DNA from: Chloracidobacterium sp. | Lineage (GTDB): Bacteria > Acidobacteriota > Blastocatellia > Pyrinomonadales > Pyrinomonadaceae | Length of the DNA stretch: 64,000 nucleotides | Direction of reading: 5' to 3' | Assembly: GCA_016715795.1 (NCBI GenBank) | Contig: JADJXP010000002.1 | Location: 1,364,001-1,428,000, forward strand | Shown here: positions 16,466-24,605 of the stretch, one piece after another | How positions within the stretch are numbered: the first letter of the stretch is position 1 | How the letters are laid out: each line of letters opens with the position of its first letter | The notes under the pieces: model-generated | Told to the model about the DNA's origin: nothing | What the model saw: only the letters and a program-made list of their open reading frames with translations | Database searches by the model: none | Program-made: the position numbers and the translations under genes

Positions 16466-17101
16466 ATGCATAGAAGAATTGCTATCACACTATTGACTGC
16501 CGCTCTCGCGGCGGCCTCATGCAGCACGCCTGCGAACAACGCTCGTCCGGCAACGGCATCGAAAGCCTCACCGGACGTAAAGAAAGGCATCGCTCCGGTG
16601 GCCGACGCTGAGGCGGCCTTGATCGAGATGGATAACCCCGCATATGGCACGATGAAGATGGAGCTATATTCAAATGTCGCGCCAAAGGCGGTGGAGCGCT
16701 TCAAGGAACTTGCGAAAGAGGGCTATTACGAGGGCATCATCTTTCACCGGGTCAACGACACGGTCATCCAGGCTGGCAACGCGGACACGAAGCCGGGAAA
16801 GTCAGCGAATCCCGCAAAAGAGGGTGATTCAGGCAAGCCGAACGTGCCCGCGGAGTTCTCTGATGTCCCGTACGAAACGGGAATTGTCGGTGCGGCACGC
16901 TTGGGGAACGACGTGAATTCGGCCAATGCTCAATTCTTTATCATGCTCAAGCGTGAGGCAGCCTTCGATAACAAATACACTGTCTTCGGTAAGATCATCG
17001 ATGGAATGAACAACGTCCGGACGATCGCGGGAGCACCTCGGCAAGGCGAGCGGCCGACAGAGGCAATAAGGATCAAGAAGGTGACGATCGTTCCTCGTTA
17101 G
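16466..17101 (+). CDS. cyclophilin-type peptidyl-prolyl isomerase lipoprotein
   Basis: 211 aa. Lipoprotein signal with lipobox ending AAASC (Cys near residue 19), a low-complexity linker, then a cyclophilin domain from about residue 50: GTMKMELYSNVAPKAVERFKEL, IIFHRVNDTVIQAGNADTKP, VGAARLGNDVNSANAQFFIMLK and YTVFGKIIDGMNNV. Probably a membrane-tethered envelope folding factor. Second cyclophilin of the same operon; the cytoplasmic one is two genes upstream. Confidence 0.93.
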   Translation: MHRRIAITLLTAALAAASCSTPANNARPATASKASPDVKKGIAPVADAEAALIEMDNPAYGTMKMELYSNVAPKAVERFKELAKEGYYEGIIFHRVNDTVIQAGNADTKPGKSANPAKEGDSGKPNVPAEFSDVPYETGIVGAARLGNDVNSANAQFFIMLKREAAFDNKYTVFGKIIDGMNNVRTIAGAPRQGERPTEAIRIKKVTIVPR

Positions 17102-17112
17102 CGGATCGATAC

Positions 17113-17121
17113 TGGTATAAT
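17113..17121 (+). promoter_or_regulatory. extended -10 promoter for tRNA-Arg
   Basis: TGGTATAAT: a perfect TATAAT (17116-17121) with an upstream TG one base away (extended -10), 13 bases before the mature tRNA start. Only a weak -35 candidate (TTCCTC, 19-base spacer). Confidence 0.6.
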
Positions 17122-17134
17122 CAACTACTCATCC

Positions 17135-17210
17135 GCTCGCGTAGCTCAGTGGATAGAGCGCTTCCCTCCGGAGGAAGAAGTCGCAGGTTCGACTCCTGCC
17201 GCGAGTACCA
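17135..17210 (+). tRNA. tRNA-Arg (anticodon CCG)
   Basis: 76 nt with encoded CCA. Acceptor stem GCTCGCG / CGCGAGT (one G-U pair), D arm GCTCAGTGGATAGAGC, anticodon stem-loop CTTCC-CTCCGGA-GGAAG with anticodon CCG, T arm GCAGG-TTCGACT-CCTGC, discriminator A and CCA at 17208-17210. Own promoter upstream and terminator 11 bases downstream. Confidence 0.97.
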
Positions 17211-17220
17211 CATTAGAAAA

Positions 17221-17254
17221 GGCGTTCCAACCGTTGGAACGCCTCTTCTTCTTT
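17221..17254 (+). terminator. rho-independent terminator after tRNA-Arg
   Basis: Perfect 8-bp stem GGCGTTCC / GGAACGCC around AACCGTT, followed by TCTTCTTCTTT. The A-rich 5' side (AGAAAA) makes it possibly bidirectional, serving the convergent C25 peptidase gene as well. Confidence 0.88.
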
Positions 17255-17270
17255 AACCGAGGAATGTGGA

Positions 17271-19895
17271 CTATCTAACCTTGAGAGCAGGATCACCCAA
17301 GAGGACCCACGAATATCCAACGTCGCTTCCCGCGATCGTACTCTTCGCAGCTTTGACCAGGTCACCCATGCGCTTGATGTTACTCTCGCTGACATCGTTG
17401 TAGAATTGGGCCCCCATCGTAAACTGGAAATCCGGCGTGGTTTCGGTGCTGGAAGCCCAAGTGACGGCACCGCCGCCGTTCTGGGCAAACAGGAGCCGCT
17501 CCGATACCGATTCGGCAACAGGACTGGGCCGGAAGAAAACGCCGTTGTAGCAGGTCAGCATCGTAAAGATCGACTGCCGGTGAGTGTTTGTAAGAAGCGG
17601 CGGGTCATTCGAATTAAAGAACGTCAGGTTGCCCCAGACCCCCGACGTGCCGTGGCCCGAGTAGTTGACGATGAACATGCCCGTGTTTAGCCCATTCATA
17701 AGGTTTGTGTGGGCTTGCGGGTCAGGCGTCATCTGATTTGGCGGCGGCAGCCCGCGCGGAACAAGCAGTGACGGCATTGTCGGCGGCATCTCGTTCCTAA
17801 GCCCCAAGCTCATGCCCTCGAAATCGAATCCTTGCGGAAGGTCATAAGCATACAAACCACCACGATCTAGACTCTGATTCTCAATCGTCTCAAAGCCCAT
17901 ACTCTTATCGAGCACGGTCGAGATAGAAAACCCGCTTCGTGCAGGAACTCGGCCTAAGGGGATCTCAGCAAGCCCGTCATTATTGAAATCCGCCAGTGCC
18001 TCGTCACTTCCGCTCTCCTCGAAGATCAGGTTGACGAATTTGGTCGGCACAAGGTCCCAGTTGCCAAATCCCTCGTAATTCCGTGGATCATATGAACCGT
18101 CACCCAGCAACAGCACATACTGAGGAGATCCGTCCCAATTCTTGTACGCGTATTCGAGGAAAGCCTTCAGGGCATCAGCGGACAATGACCCATAACTAAA
18201 TTCGTCAAAAACATCTGCAACGTCGACAATACCCACCGAATAGTTGCCGCCCGCAGCCGACTGACGGTATGTCTTCCATTGCTGAGCCGCATTAAGGAAG
18301 TCAGGGGCCGAATGCGAGATGATCAAATATTGAACAGTGTGATTGGGAGTCGACCAACTGGATGGACTATTGAACGTTACCGAGAAGGGAGCGAGGAAGG
18401 CCCCATTCTCAGCCGCATACATTACCATCGACCGGTGTGACGGCAGTTTCGCCGTAAACGTACCACCATCCTGAACAACGTTGAGGCCTATCACCTCCTG
18501 CGGAACGCCGGGATACGTCGTATCGAATACACGAACATTTGCCGTGGAGAACCCCCCGACATCAACCTTCCTATAACCCGGCGTGAAGTAAGATAGCCGG
18601 TCACCCGCGGCCTTAAACTCTCGATTATATGTGATCTCGGCCTGGTCGAAATAACTGGCGCTCGACGAGTCGGCCTCGGTGAGATCGAGGAGGTTATCTC
18701 CCTCGACCAGGAAACTAGTGGGTATCGTCAGCGTCGCTTGATATGGATTGTTACCGGTGCCGAGCACAAATCCGGCTTCGCTGCCGTTGATCGCCACCCT
18801 TACGTTGTGTGTCGAGCCGACGATGCCCTGAAGCTTCACACGGATCGACGCTGACGGCGCTGTAGTATCGATACTGTTGAGAAAGATGCCTATGGGTGTC
18901 GGCATTGGGCTCGACGTTACGGCCCGACCCCAATAATTCTCAAGGTCGCCGTTCTTGATCAGCCCGTTATAGCTCGTCCGCTCCCGCTTCTGAGCCGAAC
19001 TCCGATAGCTTCGTGCCTGCACCGCACCCCCGACATTTCGGATGACCTTGGTGTCAACACGCCTTCCGGGACTCGAGTCCGCCAACAGATAGTACACTCG
19101 CGTATCACTCTCACGGGTATCGAGCCCGGTGCCATAAAACTCGATGTATTGGTCACCCGCTCCGACGATGATCGCCTGCTCAACACCTTCCATGAAGAGT
19201 CGCCAATTGGCCGACGCCGAATTGACGTTGAAACCCGCAGCCTCAAGCTGTGATCTCGTTACGCGGTAGAATCCATCGGATTTGACCGATATCTTAGCTC
19301 CCGGCTGCGAAACAACCCACCGATGCGTATTAATGTCCGCCTCAGGCTGGGCACGTTCAATGATCTCGCTCAGTTCCTTGGTCAGTCCTAGGCCGCTGCG
19401 CAAGACAATGCCCGTCTTTGACCCGTTCACCCGTTCAATGTCGTAGCTCGAACGGCCGGTCTCTACCTCAAGGTCCTTTACGTAACGCACTCCGAACGGC
19501 TGTCCACTCGACAGCCGCCCACCGACAAACGTATTTTCGATCAAATAGACGGTGTCGAGACTGCCGTCGGCGTCATACAGTTCATACTCCGCGCCACTAT
19601 GCCCGGGCAAACTCGGCTTGAAGGCAGAACCAGTGATAAGCGTCTGATTTACAATCTCTCGGCCATTCGGAGTGATCCGATAAACATTAAAACCAAAATT
19701 CCTGGTTTCGACCGATGTATTCCACCGGATCAGGACGCCCTTTCCATCGGACACAGCGTCCACATGGTCAAATTCGATGGTTCCTTCGGCTGCTGCAGGC
19801 TGAGCCGCCTTCCGAACCCCACGTTGGGCAACTATCGGAATTCCGGCCGACGCCAGCAGGGCAAACAACAAAATACTCGACGCTATTCTTTTCAT
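17271..19895 (-). CDS. exported C25 (gingipain-like) cysteine peptidase
   Basis: 874 aa from MKRIASSILLFALLASAGIPIVAQ (signal peptide; ribosome-binding site GGAG 7 bases upstream). Residues about 40-130 hold a fibronectin-like beta domain (FDHVDAVSDGKGVLIRWNTSVE), the middle has beta-sandwich modules, and the C-terminal third is the C25 catalytic domain: YVLLLGDGSYDPR (about 592), FNNDGLAEIPLGRVPAR, the catalytic His in NYSGHGTSG (about 747) and the Cys in MLTCYNG (about 781), ending VGYSWVLLGDPALKVR. Secreted protease; no type IX secretion C-terminal domain is evident. An upstream TTG-type start would add a non-signal N terminus and is rejected. Confidence 0.9.
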   Translation of the reverse strand: MKRIASSILLFALLASAGIPIVAQRGVRKAAQPAAAEGTIEFDHVDAVSDGKGVLIRWNTSVETRNFGFNVYRITPNGREIVNQTLITGSAFKPSLPGHSGAEYELYDADGSLDTVYLIENTFVGGRLSSGQPFGVRYVKDLEVETGRSSYDIERVNGSKTGIVLRSGLGLTKELSEIIERAQPEADINTHRWVVSQPGAKISVKSDGFYRVTRSQLEAAGFNVNSASANWRLFMEGVEQAIIVGAGDQYIEFYGTGLDTRESDTRVYYLLADSSPGRRVDTKVIRNVGGAVQARSYRSSAQKRERTSYNGLIKNGDLENYWGRAVTSSPMPTPIGIFLNSIDTTAPSASIRVKLQGIVGSTHNVRVAINGSEAGFVLGTGNNPYQATLTIPTSFLVEGDNLLDLTEADSSSASYFDQAEITYNREFKAAGDRLSYFTPGYRKVDVGGFSTANVRVFDTTYPGVPQEVIGLNVVQDGGTFTAKLPSHRSMVMYAAENGAFLAPFSVTFNSPSSWSTPNHTVQYLIISHSAPDFLNAAQQWKTYRQSAAGGNYSVGIVDVADVFDEFSYGSLSADALKAFLEYAYKNWDGSPQYVLLLGDGSYDPRNYEGFGNWDLVPTKFVNLIFEESGSDEALADFNNDGLAEIPLGRVPARSGFSISTVLDKSMGFETIENQSLDRGGLYAYDLPQGFDFEGMSLGLRNEMPPTMPSLLVPRGLPPPNQMTPDPQAHTNLMNGLNTGMFIVNYSGHGTSGVWGNLTFFNSNDPPLLTNTHRQSIFTMLTCYNGVFFRPSPVAESVSERLLFAQNGGGAVTWASSTETTPDFQFTMGAQFYNDVSESNIKRMGDLVKAAKSTIAGSDVGYSWVLLGDPALKVR

Positions 19896-20066
19896 TTCTT
19901 TACTCCGGTCATGCCGGGAAGGGGCGGCGTAAAACGGGCTGACTGTGCTCCTTAGAGATTCTGCAAATTTAACACTTAGCTTCAGATAATTCAACAATTA
20001 TTCCGGAGGCCGGCATTATTTCTGCCTTAAGTCTCGCGGGCAATACTTTCGTACCTTTCCGCCGGG

Positions 20067-22904
20067 CTAGTCGCCGAGTAGTTGGCATAGAACGTAGGGC
20101 AGGATACCGCCGCTTTTGTAGTACTCGATCTCGATCGGCGTATCGATGCGCAATGTTAGCGGAACTTCGACCTTGTCGCCGCTTTCACGCATTATCGTTA
20201 GAGTCACGTCCTGTCGCGGCTTTACTTCGCCGGATTCGAGACCTGTGAGATCAAAAGTCTCCGAGCCATCAAGTTCTAATGCTTGTGCGGATTGCCCTTC
20301 TTTGAACTGCAACGGCAAAACGCCCATACCGACAAGGTTTGAGCGGTGAATACGCTCAAACGATTCGCTGACGACGGCTTTCACGCCCATCAAAGCCGTG
20401 CCCTTGGCCGCCCAATCGCGCGAGCTGCCCGTGCCGTATTCTTTTCCCGCGAAAATAACAAGCGGCGTACTTTCCGCCTTGTATTGCATCGCGGCGTCGT
20501 AAATTGTCGTCTCTGCGGCGTCGGGCTGGTGCTTTGTCATGCCGCCCTCGGTCGGCGCGACCATTAGGTTTTTTATGCGGACATTTGCGAAAGTTCCACG
20601 CAGCATCACGCGGTCGTTGCCGCGACGCGAGCCGTAGGAATTGAAGTCCGCGGGCGCCACGCCAAGCTCTTGCAGATATTTTCCGGCGGGCGACGTCGCT
20701 TTGATCGCTCCGGCAGGCGAGATGTGGTCGGTCGTCACCGAATCGCCAAATATCGCCAGCGCCCGCGCGCCTTTCACGTCAGAAAACGCGCCGGTCGTCA
20801 TCGAAAACGCTTCAAAATACGGCGGCTCCTGAATGTAGGTCGAGTCGGCGTCCCACTCGTAAATTTGTCCGACGCTCGACTCGATGTCGTTCCACATCGG
20901 ATTCTGCTCGGCAAACTCGGAATAGAGTTTTTTATAAACCGACGGGTCGAATGCAGCCGCAAGCATCTCTTCAACCTCATCGAGGGAAGCCCAAATGTCT
21001 TTCAAAAACACATCATTGCCGTCGCGATCTTTGCCGATCGGCTGCGTCTTAATGTCGTCGAGCACCGTTCCGGCGAGCGCGAAGGCGACTACGAGCGGCG
21101 GCGACATTAGGAAGTTTGCTTTCACGTTTTGGTGAACACGAGCCTCGAAGTTGCGATTGCCCGAGAGCACGGACGCCGCTACAAGATCGTTATCGACGAT
21201 CGACTTTTCGATTCCCGCGTCGAGCGGCCCCGAATTGCCGATGCACGTCGTGCAGCCGTAGCCGACAAGGTTAAAACCGACGGCGTTGAGATGCTGCTGC
21301 AAGCCCGTCTTTTCGAGATATTCCGTGACGACGCGCGAGCCGGGAGCAAGCGACGTTTTGACGTAATCGGGCACGCGCATTCCGCGCTCAGCGGCTTTTT
21401 TTGCAACGATCCCGGCGGCGATCATCACCGAGGGATTCGACGTGTTTGTGCACGAGGTTATTGCCGCGATCACGACGTCGCCGTGACCGAGCGTCGCGGC
21501 CGTCGGCTCGCATTCGGCGGAAGTCTCAACGCGGTCGGGCGTCGGGCGATTATTAACCATCTCGAGTTCACCGATGGTTGCAGCTTTGGCAAGCGTCTTG
21601 CCATTCTGGTTGCCGCCTCCGGTAACTTCGCCCTCGTCGCCGCACAACTGAACCGAGTGACGTTTGCGAAGATCGTCCATCGATTTGCCGTAACCACCGT
21701 CGGCGAGCGGTTTTGTAAACAGCTCGGCGAATTTGTCGTCGAGGTTTTCAAGTTCGATCCGATCTTGCGGACGCTTGGGGCCGGCAACGGCAGCACCAAC
21801 TGTGCCAAGATCGAGTTCGATGACGGTCGAGTAATCGACCTCGCCCGTGCGCGGAATGCCGAACATCCCCTGAGCCTGATAGTAGTTGCGAATCGTCGCG
21901 ATCTGTTCGTCGCTGCGACCGGTGTTTGCAAAATAGTCGAGCGTTTTTTCGTCTGTTCCAAAAAAGCCCATTGTCGCGCCGTATTCGGGCGCCATGTTCG
22001 CGATCGTCGCGCGGTCGGTCGCGTTGAGCGCAGCCGCGCCGGCGCCGTAAAACTCGACAAACTTGCCGACGACCTTTGCTTCGCGGAGCATCTCGGTAAT
22101 CCGCAGAACAAGGTCGGTGGCGGTCGCGCCTTGCGGCAGATCGCCTTGCAGATGGACGCCGACAACATCCGGCGTCAAAAAGTAAACAGGCTGGCCGAGC
22201 ATGCCGGCCTCGGCCTCGATGCCTCCGACGCCCCAACCGACTATCCCGACGCCGTTGATCATCGTCGTGTGCGAATCGGTGCCGACGAGTGAATCCGGAA
22301 AGTAAACGCCATCGCGGTTCATCACTCCTTTCGCAAGATATTCGAGATTCACCTGATGCACGATGCCGATCCCGGGCGGAACGACAGAGAAACCGCTAAA
22401 GGCCTGAGTTCCCCACTTCAAGAAACGATAACGCTGCTCGTTCCGCTTGAACTCCATCTCCATGTTCCGCTGATAGGCCGCTTCGCTGCCAGCGTAATCG
22501 ACCTGCACACTGTGATCGATGACGAGATCGACCGGCACGAGCGGCTCGATCACCGACGGGTCTTTGCCCATTCGTTTCACCGCCGAACGCATCGCGGCGA
22601 GATCGACAAGCAGCGGCACGCCCGTGAAATCCTGCAAAATCACACGCGCGACAACAAACGGGACCTCCTCGGTGCGCTCCGCGTTCGCCTGCCACGCGGC
22701 GAGCGCTCGCACATTCGCCTCGCTCACTCGTCGGCCGCCGTCAAAATTGCGCAGTACGCTCTCGAGCACCACGCGAATCGAAACCGGCAGCCGAGAGACC
22801 GCGCCAAGTCCCGCTTTCTCGAGTTGCGGCAGCGAATAGAACGAACCGGTCCCTAGACCTCCGAGTTCGAAGGTCTGCATCGAGTTAAATAGATCGTGTG
22901 TCAT
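20067..22904 (-). CDS. acnA: aconitate hydratase A
   Basis: 945 aa TCA-cycle enzyme (citrate to isocitrate) with a 4Fe-4S cluster, AcnA/IRP type. Seen: the N-terminal LPVSIRVVLESVLRNFDG, PLVPVDLVIDHSVQVDYAG, GTDSHTTMINGVGIVGWGVGGIEAEAGMLGQP, and the cluster cysteines in AAITSCTNTSNPSVMIAAG and GYGCTTCIGNSGPL; the swivel domain has FGDSVTTDHISPAG, YGSRRGNDRVMLRGTFANVR and YGTGSSRDWAAKG. Complete. Monocistronic as far as can be seen. A long open frame antisense to it (21129-22292 plus strand) is a codon-bias shadow. Confidence 0.98.
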   Translation of the reverse strand: MTHDLFNSMQTFELGGLGTGSFYSLPQLEKAGLGAVSRLPVSIRVVLESVLRNFDGGRRVSEANVRALAAWQANAERTEEVPFVVARVILQDFTGVPLLVDLAAMRSAVKRMGKDPSVIEPLVPVDLVIDHSVQVDYAGSEAAYQRNMEMEFKRNEQRYRFLKWGTQAFSGFSVVPPGIGIVHQVNLEYLAKGVMNRDGVYFPDSLVGTDSHTTMINGVGIVGWGVGGIEAEAGMLGQPVYFLTPDVVGVHLQGDLPQGATATDLVLRITEMLREAKVVGKFVEFYGAGAAALNATDRATIANMAPEYGATMGFFGTDEKTLDYFANTGRSDEQIATIRNYYQAQGMFGIPRTGEVDYSTVIELDLGTVGAAVAGPKRPQDRIELENLDDKFAELFTKPLADGGYGKSMDDLRKRHSVQLCGDEGEVTGGGNQNGKTLAKAATIGELEMVNNRPTPDRVETSAECEPTAATLGHGDVVIAAITSCTNTSNPSVMIAAGIVAKKAAERGMRVPDYVKTSLAPGSRVVTEYLEKTGLQQHLNAVGFNLVGYGCTTCIGNSGPLDAGIEKSIVDNDLVAASVLSGNRNFEARVHQNVKANFLMSPPLVVAFALAGTVLDDIKTQPIGKDRDGNDVFLKDIWASLDEVEEMLAAAFDPSVYKKLYSEFAEQNPMWNDIESSVGQIYEWDADSTYIQEPPYFEAFSMTTGAFSDVKGARALAIFGDSVTTDHISPAGAIKATSPAGKYLQELGVAPADFNSYGSRRGNDRVMLRGTFANVRIKNLMVAPTEGGMTKHQPDAAETTIYDAAMQYKAESTPLVIFAGKEYGTGSSRDWAAKGTALMGVKAVVSESFERIHRSNLVGMGVLPLQFKEGQSAQALELDGSETFDLTGLESGEVKPRQDVTLTIMRESGDKVEVPLTLRIDTPIEIEYYKSGGILPYVLCQLLGD

Positions 22905-23013
22905 AGCGAAATGCCAATGGAACAGCCTAAACTAACAGTCTAAAAGCCACCTTGCGGTAGGTCAAGGTGATGGGTTTGACGCGAGGACGGGCCGAGCCTT
23001 AACTCTGTGGCGA

Positions 23014-23042
23014 TTGCACGACCGCCATGATTGGTCTATACT
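23014..23042 (+). promoter_or_regulatory. sigma70-type promoter for tRNA-Glu
   Basis: TTGCAC (23014-23019), 17-base spacer, TATACT (23037-23042). Expected transcript start about 23049, ten bases before the mature tRNA. It would also transcribe the downstream YbjQ-like gene. Confidence 0.7.
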
Positions 23043-23058
23043 CTCACTTCGACATTGC

Positions 23059-23133
23059 GGCGCCTTCGTCTATCGGTTAGGACGCAAGATTCTCATTCTT
23101 GAAAGAGGGGTTCGATTCCCCTAGGCGCTGCCA
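23059..23133 (+). tRNA. tRNA-Glu (anticodon CTC)
   Basis: 75 nt with encoded CCA. Acceptor GGCGCCT / AGGCGCT (G-U first pair), anticodon stem CAAGA / TCTTG around TTCTCAT giving anticodon CTC, T arm AGGGG-TTCGATT-CCCCT, discriminator G and CCA 23131-23133. Confidence 0.96.
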
Positions 23134-23142
23134 CCATCACTC

Positions 23143-23460
23143 ATGATCGTCACAACTGGTTTTGAGGTTGAGGCCCGTCCCGTCGCCGAGTATCTGGGCG
23201 TCGTTCGGGGAATAGTTGTAAGAGCCACAGGCATTGGCCGCGGCATCATAGGTGGCCTTAAATCGATCGCCGGCGGGAATATCGAGGAATGGACCGTTGT
23301 ATGCGAAGCCGCCCGAATGGAAGCATTCAACCGAATGGTTCAACATGCGCATGAGATCGGCGCGGACGCTGTCATCGGCATGCGCTATGATGCTACGGAG
23401 TTTTCTCAAGGATCGACCGAGGTCCTCGCCTACGGCACTGCTGTCAGACTGCTCCCGTAG
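23143..23460 (+). CDS. YbjQ-family (UPF0145) protein
   Basis: 105 aa. The whole chain fits the small YbjQ/UPF0145 family: MIVTTGFEVEARPVAEYLGVVRGIVVRATGIGRGIIGGLKSIAGG, then ARMEAFNRMVQHAHEIGADAVIGMRYDA and the final AYGTAVRLL. Members are pentameric, sometimes described as heavy-metal-binding-like; function unproven. ATG lies only 9 bases after the tRNA-Glu CCA with no ribosome-binding site in between, so translation would have to be from the processed, nearly leaderless mRNA. Confidence 0.85.
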   Translation: MIVTTGFEVEARPVAEYLGVVRGIVVRATGIGRGIIGGLKSIAGGNIEEWTVVCEAARMEAFNRMVQHAHEIGADAVIGMRYDATEFSQGSTEVLAYGTAVRLLP

Positions 23461-23508
23461 TTTGTAAACCTGTGTCCCCTTGACCGCTGGGCCGGTCGTC
23501 ATTATTCG

Positions 23509-23985
23509 ATGGATACGCTTCTGACGGCCCTCGCCGGCCAGTTCGTAAGGCTCGATACAAGGTCTCGACAACTTCTTGCCCTGCTCGATGACGATAATCT
23601 ATATACACGTCCTGCGGGAGGTGCCGATTCGATCGAGCCGTTGTCGTGCGGCGAATTCATTGCCCGGTCCGCAGCCGAGGTCGAACGAACGTTTGGCGGC
23701 TTAACCACGCGGCTCTGGGATGACCCATACGAGTGGATCCTGCCTGAGAAGCTCACCAGCATAGCCTCGCTGCTTACTTATCTCGATGAGGTCGAAGCTA
23801 CTCGCGTTAGAGGGTTTAGGTACTTCTCATCAGACGCCGATCTTATGCGTCATACTCCCGCGCCGGCAGTCCTCCGTCCGATCATCGACGTCCTCCTCGA
23901 CACCCTCACACGCTCGGCCCATTTTCAGGGCCGTGCCTTCGAGATCTATCGCATCATCAGTTCGCACAAGCCTCCGCGGCTATGA
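23509..23985 (+). CDS. DinB-like four-helix protein
   Basis: 158 aa helical protein with the general layout of the DinB/YfiT-like metal-binding superfamily: an N-terminal helix (LLTALAGQFVRLDTRSRQLLALL), LYTRPAGGADSIEPLSCGEFIARSAAEVERTFGGL and a C-terminal helix (ALRPIIDVLLDTLTRSAHFQGRAFEIYRI). The expected three-histidine metal site is not fully obvious (His in SAHFQG), so assignment to the superfamily is tentative. Stands alone between YbjQ and a zinc-ribbon gene. Confidence 0.65.
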   Translation: MDTLLTALAGQFVRLDTRSRQLLALLDDDNLYTRPAGGADSIEPLSCGEFIARSAAEVERTFGGLTTRLWDDPYEWILPEKLTSIASLLTYLDEVEATRVRGFRYFSSDADLMRHTPAPAVLRPIIDVLLDTLTRSAHFQGRAFEIYRIISSHKPPRL

Positions 23986-24056
23986 GCTCATTGCAAACGC
24001 AACTTTTTCGTGCCAAAATTCGTTACAATTGAGACGTTAGAATCCGGAGAATAAGC

Positions 24057-24605
24057 ATGCACTGCCCAAGCTGTGGACAACAACAGGTCTCTCAGGAGAC
24101 AAAATTCTGCTCCCGATGCGGAATGCCGCTTAGCCTGGTTTCAGAGGTTGTCGCAAACGGTGGATTTTTACCGCAACTGGCTGAGCTACATAAAGGTAAA
24201 CAACCCTTTCTTACGAGGAAGAACGGCGTGATTTTTAGTCTGATCTGGTTCGTGATCTGGGTAATGATGCTGCCCGCCTTTATCGGTCTCGCAGGCGGTG
24301 AAGACGCAGCCGCCGTACCGGCGATATTTGGCGTCTTTACAACAATGATCTTCCTTATTGCCTCGCTCGGATTCCTCAAGAAAACGCCCAAGGCCCCACT
24401 GCTATTCCCAACGACGTTTACAGGGGTCCCGGAGAGTTTTCCAGCGTCTCCTGATCGTTCGGCCCTGCCGCCGGTGCAATCGATCCCTGTGTCGCAGTAT
24501 GGGCCGCCGCAGGCCGGACATTGGCGTGATACTAATGACCTGCAGCCGAGCGTCACCGAAGGCACTACAAAGCTACTTGAAAAGGACGACCGCCGGACTC
24601 AATAG
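24057..24605 (+). CDS. zinc-ribbon membrane protein of unknown function
   Basis: 182 aa. Begins with a zinc ribbon (MHCPSCGQQQVSQETKFCSRCGMPL), then a charged linker, two hydrophobic segments (VIFSLIWFVIWVMMLPAFIGLAG and VPAIFGVFTTMIFLIASLGFL) and a Pro/Ser-rich C terminus (PDRSALPPVQSIPVSQYGPP). A predicted two-helix membrane protein with a cytoplasmic zinc finger, a type common in this phylum. The stop overlaps the stop of the convergent ggt gene by a few bases. GGAG lies about 9 bases before the start. Confidence 0.8.
   Translation: MHCPSCGQQQVSQETKFCSRCGMPLSLVSEVVANGGFLPQLAELHKGKQPFLTRKNGVIFSLIWFVIWVMMLPAFIGLAGGEDAAAVPAIFGVFTTMIFLIASLGFLKKTPKAPLLFPTTFTGVPESFPASPDRSALPPVQSIPVSQYGPPQAGHWRDTNDLQPSVTEGTTKLLEKDDRRTQ

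Noticed and set aside
21129..22292. 387-codon frame antisense to aconitase
   Set aside because: Codon-bias shadow of acnA; no ribosome-binding site, Arg/Val-rich composition.
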